Shown piece after piece: positions 19,134 through 27,719 of a stretch of 64,000 nucleotides of DNA. The stretch is from the NCBI RefSeq assembly GCF_900111355.1, contig NZ_FOHA01000011.1, forward strand, positions 1 to 64,000, given 5' to 3'. Within the stretch, counting starts at the first letter, position 1. Each line of letters opens with the position of its first letter. A program made the position numbers and the translations under genes. The notes beneath the pieces were generated by a model. That model saw only the letters and a program-made list of their open reading frames with translations. It ran no database searches and was not told the DNA's origin. This DNA is from Isobaculum melis. Lineage in GTDB: Bacteria; Bacillota; Bacilli; Lactobacillales; Carnobacteriaceae.

Positions 19134-20096
19134 TTAGACAACCAATAAGATAGTTAGCGCAGCACCAATCAGACCAATTAACCAAAAAGTCAAGACAACA
19201 CGCCATTCACTCCAACCACTCATTTCAAAGTGATGATGAATTGGACTCATTTTAAAGACACGTTTTCCAGTTAATTTAAAGGATGCAACTTGAATCATCA
19301 CACTAGCTGTTTCAATAACAAAAATAATCCCGATGAGCAAAATGCTCCATTCTTGATGTAATAAAATTGAAACGGCAGCCAATGCGCCACCAAGTGCTAA
19401 CGAGCCTACATCTCCCATAAAAATTTTGGCAGGCTTTTTATTAAAGAAGAAGAAACCAACTAATCCGCCAACAATGGTCAAACAAAAAATTAAAATATCT
19501 GTTTGATTTTGAAGATAAGCAATATAAGCATAGGCACTAAAAGCAATTGTAGCGGTTCCTGCAACCAAGCCATCCAAGCCATCTGTTAAATTGACTGCAT
19601 TTGAAAAACCAACCAACCAAAAAATAACAAATAGACCATAGAACCAGCCAATATCAATAGAGCCAATTAAAGGGAAATCTAATGCAGTTGAAAAACCTTC
19701 ATTTTGATAAACTAAGAAAAAGACAAATCCACCAATCAATTGACCAACAAATTTCTGTTTAGAGGTTAGCCCCATATTTCTTTTTTTAAATATTTTAATA
19801 AAATCATCTAAAAATCCTAGTAAGCCATATAGCGCTAAGATAAACACAAGTAAAATTGCTGACATTGAAACGATACCAGTGTACCAAAGATTGACAGCAA
19901 GTGTTGTGATAACAGCTGCAATGAGAAAGACAGTGCCTCCCATTGTAGGGGTTCCACTTTTTTTTTCATGCCAACTAGGCCCTTCTTCACGGGTTTGTTG
20001 ACCTAATTTTTTCAATTGAAAATAGCCAATAAATAACGGCATAAACATAATTGTAAGTGAAAAGCTCCCCACAATTGGTACTATTGTCCACATCAT
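19134..20096 (-). CDS. mraY: Phospho-MurNAc-pentapeptide transferase MraY
   Basis: A 320-residue polytopic enzyme (about 10 membrane helices) that transfers phospho-MurNAc-pentapeptide from UDP to undecaprenyl phosphate, giving lipid I. Family motifs are clear: GTPTMGGTVFL, the aspartate-rich LGFLDDFIKI, NLTDGLDGLV, and the histidine cluster MSPIHHHFEM. Length is normal for Gram-positive MraY. Start is one of two adjacent ATGs after TAGGAGCG. Confidence 0.97.
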   Translation of the reverse strand: MMWTIVPIVGSFSLTIMFMPLFIGYFQLKKLGQQTREEGPSWHEKKSGTPTMGGTVFLIAAVITTLAVNLWYTGIVSMSAILLVFILALYGLLGFLDDFIKIFKKRNMGLTSKQKFVGQLIGGFVFFLVYQNEGFSTALDFPLIGSIDIGWFYGLFVIFWLVGFSNAVNLTDGLDGLVAGTATIAFSAYAYIAYLQNQTDILIFCLTIVGGLVGFFFFNKKPAKIFMGDVGSLALGGALAAVSILLHQEWSILLIGIIFVIETASVMIQVASFKLTGKRVFKMSPIHHHFEMSGWSEWRVVLTFWLIGLIGAALTILLVV

Positions 20097-20123
20097 AAAA
20101 TCGCTCCTAAAAATTTCTGTAGT

Positions 20124-22262
20124 TTATTTTTTTTCTAAACGAATGGTAACATCTGAGTCACCTGTTAAAGGCTGACCTTCCGGTAGGCTTTGTTCGACTA
20201 CATAGCCATCACCTTCAAATTTAAATTGAATCCCAGTAATTTCTGAAATTTTTAATACATCTTTCTTCGACCAGCCACTAACATTCGGCATCGTCATTTT
20301 TTGATCTGTTAATAAAACGATTTTTTGATTTTTCAAGACCGTTTCATCTGGCATTGGTAATTGCTGGACAATTTTGTCACCATCTCCAACAACGGATACA
20401 TCTAAACCAAGCCCCTGAATTTGTTGAATCACTGAGCCTTTTGCGCCACCAGTAACTTTAGGCATGGTCACTTCTTTTTCTTCTGTTCCACTCTCTTCTG
20501 ATACTTTACTATATTGTAGTGCTAATTTCATGACAGGATTAAAAATTTCTTTTAAAATCCCTGGAGCAGATTGACCTGGTGGAACCGTAGTTGGTCTTCT
20601 CATTGTAATATAAAGAATATATTCTGGATTTTCTGCAGGAGCCATTCCAACAACTGAATGGACATAATCAAATTCCCCTGTCATATATTTACCATCTTTT
20701 CCAACAATTTCTGCTGTACCTGTTTTAGCTGCAACTGACTCCCCATCAATATGGAAAGGTGTTGCGGTAGCACCAGGCGTTTCAACCACTGTTTTCATAT
20801 AAGCTAAATCTTGATTCGCAGTCGCTGCACTAACTGGTTGACCAATGACTTCTGGTTCCGTCACTGTTTCTTCTCCAGTATTTGGATCAACCGTTTTTTT
20901 AATATAATGTAATTTCATCATTTTACCATCATTTGCAATGGCCGTAAAACCTTGCATCATTTGATAAGGTGTCACCGTAATCGCTTGTCCGAAAGCAGTA
21001 GATGCTCTATCTGCAGGATAATCATATCTAATTTCGCCAATTTGTTCATTTGGCAATCCTGAGTTCGTTGATTTTCCTAATCCAAAATCTTGCATATATT
21101 TTAGCCAAGTATCAGGTCCCATTTGTTGCATTAATTTAACAAAGGCCACATTACTAGAATGTTGGAAGCCTTCCAGATATGAAATGGTTCCCCAACCATA
21201 CTTGTTATAATCACGAATAACTTGGTCTTCTACTTGAATTGAGCCAGATTGATAGGTTGCATTTGGATTAAATACACCAGCTTCCATTGCTGCAGCTATT
21301 GTAAAGACTTTCATTGTTGAGCCTGGCTCAAAAGGTTCTTCAACAAGCATATTGCCCCACTTATCATCAATGCCTTCTTTTGTTGCAGAATTAAAGCTTG
21401 GTCTTTGTGACATGGCAACAATTTCACCTGTTTTTGCTTTAACCATCATAGCTTGTAAATTTTCAGGATGATATTCTTCATTAACATTCGTCATCAAGGT
21501 TTCTAAATAGGATTGAATTCTTGTATCAATCGTTAAATAAATATCATGACCATCTTTAGGCTCAGTAATTTCTTCTTTTGAATTTGGCAAAAGATAACCA
21601 AATTTATCTTTCGAAAATGCTTTTTTGCCATCTGTTCCTTTTAAAAGATCGTTATAGGCTTTTTCAATCCCCATAACACCTTCAAGCTCCGTGCTTTCTT
21701 CTTTGGTTTGTGTAAACCCAATCAAATGAGATGCAAAAACACCATGAGAATATAATCTAGTTGGTGTTTCTTCAAAGTAAACACCTGGTAGCTTCAAAGC
21801 TTCTATTTCTAATTTTTTTCCTAAAGAAAGATTGGCTCCTTTTTGCCCAAATTCTACTTGAAATTTATTCTCCTGATTGAGGGTTGCTAACACTTCTTCT
21901 TTTGGAATATCAAGAGCTGTCCCTAAGGCTTCAGCTGTTTTTTCTTTATCTTTAACATGTAAAGGTTTCTCTGAACCCTTTGAAAAATCTTCATCTAAAA
22001 CAGCATACAAAGAATAGGAAGTAGACTCTTCTGCAACTGGCTGGCCATCTGAATCAAAGATGGATCCGCGCTTCGCACTAAGTACACTACTTCCTGAATA
22101 TTGTTTATTTGCTCTTTCAGCTAAAACTTCACCATTTACTTTTCCAACCAACATAATGTATGAGAACCTCGCCATAAAAGCAATAAAGCTAATGATACAG
22201 ACACCAAAAAGTAACATTCCTATTTGCTTTCTATTCTTATGAGGATTTCGATTCATCTTCAT
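20124..22262 (-). CDS. pbpC: Septal class B penicillin-binding protein (transpeptidase, PBP2x/FtsI type) with PASTA domains
   Basis: A 712-residue division transpeptidase. One N-terminal membrane helix (about residues 15-38) is followed by the class B dimerisation domain (KRGSIFDSDG). The transpeptidase domain has active-site GSTMK (SxxK), SSN (SxN) and KTGTAEI (KTG). Two C-terminal PASTA domains end the protein (MPKVTGGAKGSV and MPNVSGWSKKDV). The symbol follows the enterococcal cluster name and could equally be ftsI. Its start overlaps the ftsL stop by 4 bp (ATGA). Confidence 0.94.
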   Translation of the reverse strand: MKMNRNPHKNRKQIGMLLFGVCIISFIAFMARFSYIMLVGKVNGEVLAERANKQYSGSSVLSAKRGSIFDSDGQPVAEESTSYSLYAVLDEDFSKGSEKPLHVKDKEKTAEALGTALDIPKEEVLATLNQENKFQVEFGQKGANLSLGKKLEIEALKLPGVYFEETPTRLYSHGVFASHLIGFTQTKEESTELEGVMGIEKAYNDLLKGTDGKKAFSKDKFGYLLPNSKEEITEPKDGHDIYLTIDTRIQSYLETLMTNVNEEYHPENLQAMMVKAKTGEIVAMSQRPSFNSATKEGIDDKWGNMLVEEPFEPGSTMKVFTIAAAMEAGVFNPNATYQSGSIQVEDQVIRDYNKYGWGTISYLEGFQHSSNVAFVKLMQQMGPDTWLKYMQDFGLGKSTNSGLPNEQIGEIRYDYPADRASTAFGQAITVTPYQMMQGFTAIANDGKMMKLHYIKKTVDPNTGEETVTEPEVIGQPVSAATANQDLAYMKTVVETPGATATPFHIDGESVAAKTGTAEIVGKDGKYMTGEFDYVHSVVGMAPAENPEYILYITMRRPTTVPPGQSAPGILKEIFNPVMKLALQYSKVSEESGTEEKEVTMPKVTGGAKGSVIQQIQGLGLDVSVVGDGDKIVQQLPMPDETVLKNQKIVLLTDQKMTMPNVSGWSKKDVLKISEITGIQFKFEGDGYVVEQSLPEGQPLTGDSDVTIRLEKK

Positions 22263-22639
22263 TCAGATACAGTCCTTACATTGGATTCATTCAGTTTCAA
22301 TCCGGCTTTACCGGCGATATCGTAAATTCTATCATAACCTGATAGCTCACTGATTTCTTGTTTTAAATCAATGTTGGCATCTTGCTTCATAGTTATTTCA
22401 TTTCGAACATCTTGCAACTCTCTATTCGTGCTAAATACATTTACTTCCATGGAAACGCAGGTAATCGCTAGTCCAAATAACATTAGAATAATGGCAGACA
22501 TGATAAGTTTTTCAATTCTTGTAATCGTTGATGTTCGCTTTGCAATTTTCTTTTGCGGTGCTGTTGCTGGTTTGGTTTGTGGCGAGCGCAGCGGAATATC
22601 AACTTGTAATTCTTTTGCTAAATTTTCATTGTATGCCAT
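22259..22639 (-). CDS. ftsL: Cell-division protein FtsL
   Basis: A 126-residue small bitopic protein. A basic cytoplasmic N-terminus (about residues 1-45) precedes a membrane helix (about 46-66, LIMSAIILMLFGLAITCVSM). A short extracellular coiled coil follows (about 70-105, ELQDVRNEITMKQDANI). This is the normal plan for FtsL, which partners DivIC/FtsB and DivIB. The identity rests on topology and on its place between rsmH and the pbp gene. Confidence 0.9.
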   Translation of the reverse strand: MAYNENLAKELQVDIPLRSPQTKPATAPQKKIAKRTSTITRIEKLIMSAIILMLFGLAITCVSMEVNVFSTNRELQDVRNEITMKQDANIDLKQEISELSGYDRIYDIAGKAGLKLNESNVRTVSE

Positions 22640-22661
22640 CTAGCTTTTCCTCCAATACTTT

Positions 22662-23633
22662 TTATTTTTGTTCATCTGTTTGTTTTTCAATCACACGCAA
22701 TTTAGCACTTCTTGCGCGATTATTTTTAGCTAATTCTTCTTCACTTGGAAGAATAGGTTTTCTATTAACTAATTTAAATGGTGGTAAATAGGCATCAGGT
22801 AACACTGGTAAACCAGGTGGTAGTTCTGGGCCTGTACTATTTTCTTTAAAAATAGATTTAACAATTCTATCTTCTAATGAGTGGAACGTAATGACACTCA
22901 TTCTTCCACCAATTGTTAATAAAGATAATCCCTGTTCAATAGATTCTTCGACAGCGGATAATTCATCATTGACTGCAATACGGATTGCTTGAAAAATTCT
23001 CTTAGCTGGATGTCCACCTTTTCTTCTTGCCGGAGCAGGAATCGCTTCTTTGATGATTTCCACTAATTCTCCAGTTGTTTTAATTCGCTTTAATTCTCGA
23101 GTGGCTTCAATTTTTCTCGCTACTTGTTTGGAAAATTTCTCTTCGCCATAACGGAAAAAGATACGAACAAGATCTTCATAGGCCCACTCATTAACAACTT
23201 CTTCAGCGGTAAGAGGAGCAGACTGATCCATTCTCATATCCAAAGGGGCATCTTGATGGTAACTAAAGCCTCTTTCCGCTTCATCTAACTGAGGTGATGA
23301 AACACCTAAATCGTATAAAATACCGTCTACATGAAAAATATGTTTTTCAGCAAGCGCTTCTTTGATAGAACGAAAGTTAGATTGAATAAAGGTCACCATG
23401 TCTTTTTCGACATAAGGAGCCAATCTTTCTTTTGCATGTTTAATGGCTATTTCATCTTGGTCAAAAGCATAGAGGTGCCCATTTTCTGATAATTGAGACA
23501 ACAAGTATTCACTATGCCCTGCACCTCCAAGAGTACAATCAACATAAATCCCATCAGAATTGATTGCTAACCCGTCTACAGTTTCTTTTAAAAGTACAGT
23601 TTCATGGTTGAATGTTGTCACTTTTTGCACCAC
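22662..23633 (-). CDS. rsmH: 16S rRNA (cytosine-1402-N4) methyltransferase RsmH
   Basis: A 323-residue SAM-dependent methyltransferase (formerly MraW) that methylates C1402 of 16S rRNA. The SAM site is [14 protein letters not shown], and [12 protein letters not shown] and [16 protein letters not shown] are family hallmarks. Its start lies 9 bp after mraZ. It is co-transcribed with the division genes. Confidence 0.97.
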   Translation of the reverse strand: MVQKVTTFNHETVLLKETVDGLAINSDGIYVDCTLGGAGHSEYLLSQLSENGHLYAFDQDEIAIKHAKERLAPYVEKDMVTFIQSNFRSIKEALAEKHIFHVDGILYDLGVSSPQLDEAERGFSYHQDAPLDMRMDQSAPLTAEEVVNEWAYEDLVRIFFRYGEEKFSKQVARKIEATRELKRIKTTGELVEIIKEAIPAPARRKGGHPAKRIFQAIRIAVNDELSAVEESIEQGLSLLTIGGRMSVITFHSLEDRIVKSIFKENSTGPELPPGLPVLPDAYLPPFKLVNRKPILPSEEELAKNNRARSAKLRVIEKQTDEQK

Positions 23634-23642
23634 CTTTATTTT

Positions 23643-24074
23643 CTAAAAACCAAAATCAATCATATTTTCTGCAATTTCATCAAAGCTTTCTTCTGCTTCA
23701 TCAGAAAACGCATTCCAACGTTCCTCACTCCAAATCTCGATTCTGCCTGAAACACCAATCACATAGCACGGCTTTTCTAATTTGGCATGATCACGTAAGG
23801 TTTGTGGAATATTAATTCTACCTTGTTTATCTAGCTCGCATTCAGTTGCTGCTGAGTAGAAAAACCTTGTGAAAGCACGGGCATCTTTTTTAGCAAGAGG
23901 TAATTCTCTTAGCTTTTCTTCGAGTACAGCCCATTCTTTTTGGGGATAACCAAATAAACAGCCGTCCATACCACGGGTCACAATAAATCGTTCCCCTAAT
24001 TCTTCACGGAATTTTGCTGGCATTATCAAGCGTCCTTTTGCATCAATATTATGTTGATACTCTCCCATAAACAT
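23643..24074 (-). CDS. mraZ: Transcriptional regulator MraZ
   Basis: A 143-residue MraZ with two SpoVT/AbrB-type swapped-hairpin domains ([20 protein letters not shown] and [15 protein letters not shown]). MraZ forms a ring and binds direct repeats before its own operon, usually to repress it. Such repeats are visible here at 24112-24138. The start at 24074 (MFMGEYQH) is preferred; the longer frame begins at a GTG within GGGGTGAG, the ribosome site. Confidence 0.95.
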   Translation of the reverse strand: MFMGEYQHNIDAKGRLIMPAKFREELGERFIVTRGMDGCLFGYPQKEWAVLEEKLRELPLAKKDARAFTRFFYSAATECELDKQGRINIPQTLRDHAKLEKPCYVIGVSGRIEIWSEERWNAFSDEAEESFDEIAENMIDFGF

Positions 24075-24111
24075 GTCTGCACTCACCCCACTCTCACATT
24101 ACGTTTTTAGT

Positions 24112-24149
24112 CTACCACATCTCACCACTTTCTACCACTATTTATTATA
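24112..24149 (-). promoter_or_regulatory. dcw operon promoter with three MraZ-type direct repeats
   Basis: On the minus strand a TATAAT (revcomp of 24144-24149) is followed by three GTGG words with an exact 10-bp period (complement at 24115, 24125 and 24135). The -35 box is poor (A-rich region near 24167). MraZ is known to bind GTGG/TGGG-type repeats spaced one helical turn apart, so this is most likely its operator, placed to block transcription initiation. Confidence 0.7.
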
Positions 24150-24202
24150 GAAGTATGCTATTTTTTCTATTTTTTTCTAAAAAAGAATTCTAAAAACAAA
24201 AG

Positions 24203-24224
24203 AAAACCTTTAAAACAAAGGTTT
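24203..24224 (-). terminator. Second of two tandem terminators after the DUF3397 gene
   Basis: On the minus strand GAAACCTTT pairs with AAAGGTTTTC across a 4-5 nt loop. It lies between the DUF3397 gene and the dcw promoter and would catch read-through. Confidence 0.5.
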
Positions 24225-24246
24225 CAGCTAATATTTAGCACAAATA

Positions 24247-24275
24247 AAAAAAGTGGGAGATATTCCCACTTTTTC
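24247..24275 (-). terminator. Terminator of the DUF3397 gene
   Basis: AAAGTGGGA pairs with TCCCACTTT across ATAT, followed on the minus strand by TTTTATTT. It begins at the stop codon. Confidence 0.8.
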
Positions 24276-24640
24276 TATTTTTTTATGAAATACATGATAA
24301 CAAGCACAAGATAGACAGCAGAACTAAGAAGAAAGTTCATTCGCCAATATGTTTTAAAGAATTTTTTATAGATGATTTCTCCATTTTTTTTAGCTAAAAA
24401 AAGCAACAATAAAATACCAACACATAAGAGTGCAACAATAAAATAAGCAAAAAAACTAACCTCAAATAGTTCTTTTGATAATTGTGCAATTGAATAAAAC
24501 AAAACAAGCACTGTTAAATCAACTGCTTTAACAGGCAGTATTTTTTTGACAATTTTAAATTTCAACAAGTATTGAAATAAGAATATGCTGATCAATGGCA
24601 ATAAACAAATCAATAGCGTATTCCAGTCCATATGTTTCAT
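24275..24640 (-). CDS. DUF3397 family membrane protein
   Basis: A 121-residue protein with four predicted membrane helices (about residues 7-25, 38-56, 62-82, 98-118). Size, topology and place directly upstream of mraZ match the DUF3397 family of lactic acid bacteria. The role is unknown; conserved linkage to the division cluster suggests an envelope function. It has its own terminators and so is not part of the mraZ transcript. Confidence 0.75.
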   Translation of the reverse strand: MKHMDWNTLLICLLPLISIFLFQYLLKFKIVKKILPVKAVDLTVLVLFYSIAQLSKELFEVSFFAYFIVALLCVGILLLLFLAKKNGEIIYKKFFKTYWRMNFLLSSAVYLVLVIMYFIKK

Positions 24641-24771
24641 GAGGCGTTCTTCCTTTCCTATGTTTCAACTCTTTTGGCGTAATATTGAATTTAAATGAAT
24701 AGGTAACCATCCCTCATTTATTTACTCCCTTATTCTAAGGCACCTCATTTTAGCAAATAAATGGCAATCTA

Positions 24772-25346
24772 TCAAATCGTATCAATCAACACTGACTTCA
24801 CCGTTCTTTTTACACTGCTCATTTCCACAAGAATACTGCCTGCTATATTAAAAAGAATAAACGGAAATATCCATGCTATTGAATATTGAATAGCTGGAGC
24901 CATCCATCCTAATAAATCAGCTTTATTTAAATAAAAAAGCAGATAGAAAAGGCCGCTTAATAATAGCGAAATGCCTGCACTTATCATTCCGACGAAGACG
25001 CTTTTAGCATAAAACGCTTTTTTGATGTCTTTTTTCTGTGCACCAATCGCACTGACAATCAATAGTTCTTGCTTCCTCATTCTAATCGTCATTTTGGTCA
25101 TCTTTCGAATCATCAAAAACCCTAAAAAAATCGCTAAATAGAAGCAAATAAAGCTAGTCATACCCATAGAAGACAAGATGAAATTCACTCTTCTACCATT
25201 CTCATCAATAATAGCATTGGTACAAATAGCAACTAAAAAAAGACATTGATGATCAGTAAAAAAATGATATGAACTCTCATTCTAGGAAATAATAATGTTT
25301 TATTTGCTTTGAATTGTTGCCATTGTCTCAACCAAAAATCGCACAT
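24772..25346 (-). pseudogene. FtsX-like permease fragment, frameshifted in a poly-T tract
   Basis: A good ribosome site (AGAGGA) and ATG at 25346 open a frame that reads MCDFWLRQWQQF and stops at 25234 just after a T7 run. In the next frame the sequence continues as LVAICTNAIIDENGRRVNF into the long frame ending at 24772. Adding one T to the run (complement of 25235-25241) restores a protein of about 191 residues. It has four hydrophobic segments and the FtsX-type cytoplasmic stretch MRKQELLIVSAIGAQKKDI found in ABC exporter permeases. No ATPase gene lies beside it, and it is far shorter than a full permease, so it is probably a relic. Phase variation or a sequencing error are alternatives. 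Confidence 0.65.
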
Positions 25347-25433
25347 CAGCATTCCTCTCTCGTTTCATTATTTACAGGAACAAATCAATCTATTACTAGC
25401 ATAACAGAATGACTTTCTTTTAACAAAAAAATA

Positions 25434-25482
25434 ATAACATAAAGGTAGATACTTTTTAAAGCTTGTATCTACCTTTATGTTA
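25434..25482 (-). terminator. Rho-independent terminator
   Basis: ACATAAAGGTAGATAC pairs with GTATCTACCTTTATGT and the minus strand continues with seven T. It lies after the lipoprotein gene and isolates it from the permease relic. Confidence 0.85.
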
Positions 25483-25519
25483 TTGACTACGTGTGGTTGG
25501 GACAAACAGCCTCTAGCTA

Positions 25520-25972
25520 TTATTGTTTTTTAGCACCCATCTCTTCATATGCTTTTGCCGTTTTCTTAAAGCTTACCCCATTTTTAATAGCATCTTCATC
25601 AAATTCACTACCTGGCAATTCTGAAACTTTTCTTAAATCAGCCTTTTCAAAATCAATAACTAATGTTTCAACTAACATGTCTTCTTTATAAACAACTTTT
25701 TCACTGACACCCTCTAAGCCTTCGAATTGTTCAGCTATCGGATTAAATGTCGCTTCAGCTTCTTCTTTTGTTAAACCAATGTTCGCATATGAAATTTCAT
25801 TCACAACTTTTTGCTCGATTACTTTATCTCCTTTTGCTTTCATTGTTATGGTTGTTTTAGCGCCCTCTTGATCCAATACATATGTAGCACTTTTTTCTTT
25901 TCCTGATAAACTACAGCCTGTAATCATTCCTAAAATACTGAATAATAAACCTAATTTCACTAATTTTTTCAT
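25520..25972 (-). CDS. DUF1307 (YehR-family) lipoprotein
   Basis: A 150-residue lipoprotein. The signal peptide MKKLVKLGLLFSILGMITGC ends in a lipobox with the modified Cys at residue 20. The mature part (about 130 residues) has the DUF1307 pattern of alternating strands. YehR-like proteins are surface-exposed lipoproteins of unknown role. The start at 25972 is chosen because GGAGGAAG precedes it; a longer frame to 25990 begins inside that site. Confidence 0.8.
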   Translation of the reverse strand: MKKLVKLGLLFSILGMITGCSLSGKEKSATYVLDQEGAKTTITMKAKGDKVIEQKVVNEISYANIGLTKEEAEATFNPIAEQFEGLEGVSEKVVYKEDMLVETLVIDFEKADLRKVSELPGSEFDEDAIKNGVSFKKTAKAYEEMGAKKQ

Positions 25973-26003
25973 CTTTTCTTCCTCCAACATTCTATGTTAT
26001 TTC

Positions 26004-26497
26004 TTATCCTTTAATGGATTGAATAAATGCTAATACCTGTTTGACATCTTTTTCTCTGTATAATCTCATATCAATATTTTTACCTAATACCTTGCCTTCA
26101 AATCGCATATGGAGCGTATGCCCAATCGTAGCAATCGATACTACATCCGCCACATGCTTGATAGTTGCTACTGGATATGTAACCGTTCGAAACCATTTTT
26201 TTACAAAAATTTGATCTCCTTTTAATAAAATCGATAAGCGTATAGATAGTAAACAAAAGACTATTTGAAAGATAATCAATCCGCTAAGTACTTTTACAAT
26301 ACCTAACACAACCTCTGGATTATTTTCAAAGCTTTGCATCACACCATCCTTACCAACTTTTGAAATACCCATCATCAGTGTAAAAATCCCCATGCCATAA
26401 AGCCCCATAAAGCTAGGCTAATGATACCAAATGGCATAAAAATTACTTTAGCTAAACTTGGTTTTAATTGAAGCGCTACTTCCTTCTTTCCATTCAA
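26004..26497 (-). pseudogene. Small membrane protein, probably frameshifted
   Basis: The open frame 26004-26408 (134 residues) has no ribosome site at its ATG and a stop just upstream. In another frame a TTG at 26497, preceded by GGAAGGTGAG, opens MNGKKEVALQLKPSLAKV, which runs to FGIISLAL and would join MGLYGMGIFTL if one A were added at 26409-26411. The length of 494 nt is one short of a multiple of three, as expected. The rebuilt 164-residue protein has two membrane helices and a C-terminal domain with a pleckstrin-like look (GDQIFVKKWFRT). The function is unknown. The case for a frameshift is good but not certain. Confidence 0.5.
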
Positions 26498-26785
26498 AAA
26501 TCAATCTCACCTTCCTATGTACTCTATTAAAATAGCAAAAAATAATCGATGATGTAGCATAGCCATTTTCTTTAAACACAAAACCACACAATCACTCAAT
26601 AAGATAGCATAGGAACATGCGCTTGTAAATATTATTTTTCCATAATAAGAAAGCGAGTCTTTTCTTTGATTAGAAAATTGCATGACTAAACGAGATAGTA
26701 ATAAAGTTTAATGCTCCTTTTTTGTTCCTTTTAATAGTAAAAAAACAAGCTAAACCCTTGATTATCAAGATTTAGACTAGATAAA
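26498..26785. other. Intergenic region without recognisable features
   Basis: About 290 bp of AT-rich DNA between the small membrane protein gene and the rpmF terminator. I see no open frame with a ribosome site, no RNA gene and no repeat in it. Confidence 0.5.
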
Positions 26786-26824
26786 AAAACAAAAACAACA
26801 AGGTACATGTTCCCTTGTTGTTTT
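26786..26824 (-). terminator. Terminator of rpmF
   Basis: AACAACAAGG pairs with CCTTGTTGTT and the minus strand continues TTTGTTTTTT. It lies 14 bp after the rpmF stop. Confidence 0.85.
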
Positions 26825-26837
26825 TTTGGATTGTGCC

Positions 26838-27008
26838 TTATTCGCCAATCACTTGTTTGTTGTTGTATGTTCCGTTTGGTGCAACACGGTGAGACATACG
26901 GTATTCTCCTGTTTCACGATCTAATGTCATGCCGGGTACAGTTAAACCTTTATGTGTACGACGCATTCTTTTCTTCGCTTTTGAAGTTCTTCTTGCAGGT
27001 ACTGCCAT
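26838..27008 (-). CDS. rpmF: Ribosomal protein L32, cysteine-free form
   Basis: A 56-residue L32 of the large ribosomal subunit, recognised from [19 protein letters not shown] and the ending VIGE. The four zinc-binding cysteines of the classic L32 are absent: where C..C pairs would be, the sequence reads LDRETGEY and VAPNGTY. This is the zinc-independent type. It lies downstream of yceD on the same strand, the conserved yceD-rpmF pair. The ATG is preceded by AGGAGGTG. Confidence 0.95.
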   Translation of the reverse strand: MAVPARRTSKAKKRMRRTHKGLTVPGMTLDRETGEYRMSHRVAPNGTYNNKQVIGE

Positions 27009-27088
27009 ATTCGATACACCTCCTTAGTCTATTGCGGGATCATGCTTGTTCCTAGGTGTAAAGCATGCCCTATTTATTCCAACCTTGC

Positions 27089-27643
27089 TTAGTCTTCTTC
27101 TTCACTCGAAAGTAAATCCGCTAAACCAGCAAGACGAGGATCAATTTTTGATTCTTGCTTTTCTTTCATTCGTGCTTCGTAATCTGATTGTGAAATCACT
27201 TCCCAATCATTGCCGCTTGGCATTTCTAATTCTTCTTCACCTTCAGCAAATACTTGCAAAGGGATATGAAGTAAAATCCCATCTTCAACAGCTTCATATA
27301 AGTCAATCACATCTTTTTCTAAATAAATAATGCTATTGTCCTCATCTTCGATTGTTTCAGAACGCTTGCTATTCTTTGGCACGTATACTTCATTCACTCT
27401 GATACCCATTGGATAAACAACAGGATCTAATGAACGAGCAGATGGCAATGTTAAATCTACAGTTACAAATAAATCGACAATTATTTGTTGTGACTCAACT
27501 AAAACAGTACCTTCTACTGTAATTGGTGAGACATCAAGTAGCTCTTTTTCACGTTTCATCAATTGCTCTTTTAAATCAATTGTTTCAGTAAAAATCAAGG
27601 GTTCATTCTGATATCTTTGTAATTGTACTAACGACCATTTCAT
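27089..27643 (-). CDS. yceD: YceD/DUF177 family protein
   Basis: A 184-residue DUF177 protein, linked to 23S rRNA accumulation and almost always found directly before rpmF. The conserved centre includes a region of acidic and hydrophobic residues around DPVVYPMGIRV and a C-terminal stretch IDPRLAGLADLL, which is typical of the family. It starts 17 nt after a GGAG-type site near 27656. Confidence 0.88.
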   Translation of the reverse strand: MKWSLVQLQRYQNEPLIFTETIDLKEQLMKREKELLDVSPITVEGTVLVESQQIIVDLFVTVDLTLPSARSLDPVVYPMGIRVNEVYVPKNSKRSETIEDEDNSIIYLEKDVIDLYEAVEDGILLHIPLQVFAEGEEELEMPSGNDWEVISQSDYEARMKEKQESKIDPRLAGLADLLSSEEED

Positions 27644-27719
27644 TCTCCATCACTCCTTAAAGCAACAAGAAGTATTATACTAACAATTCCGCTCTTTGTC
27701 AATGCTTTATCCTTTACAG

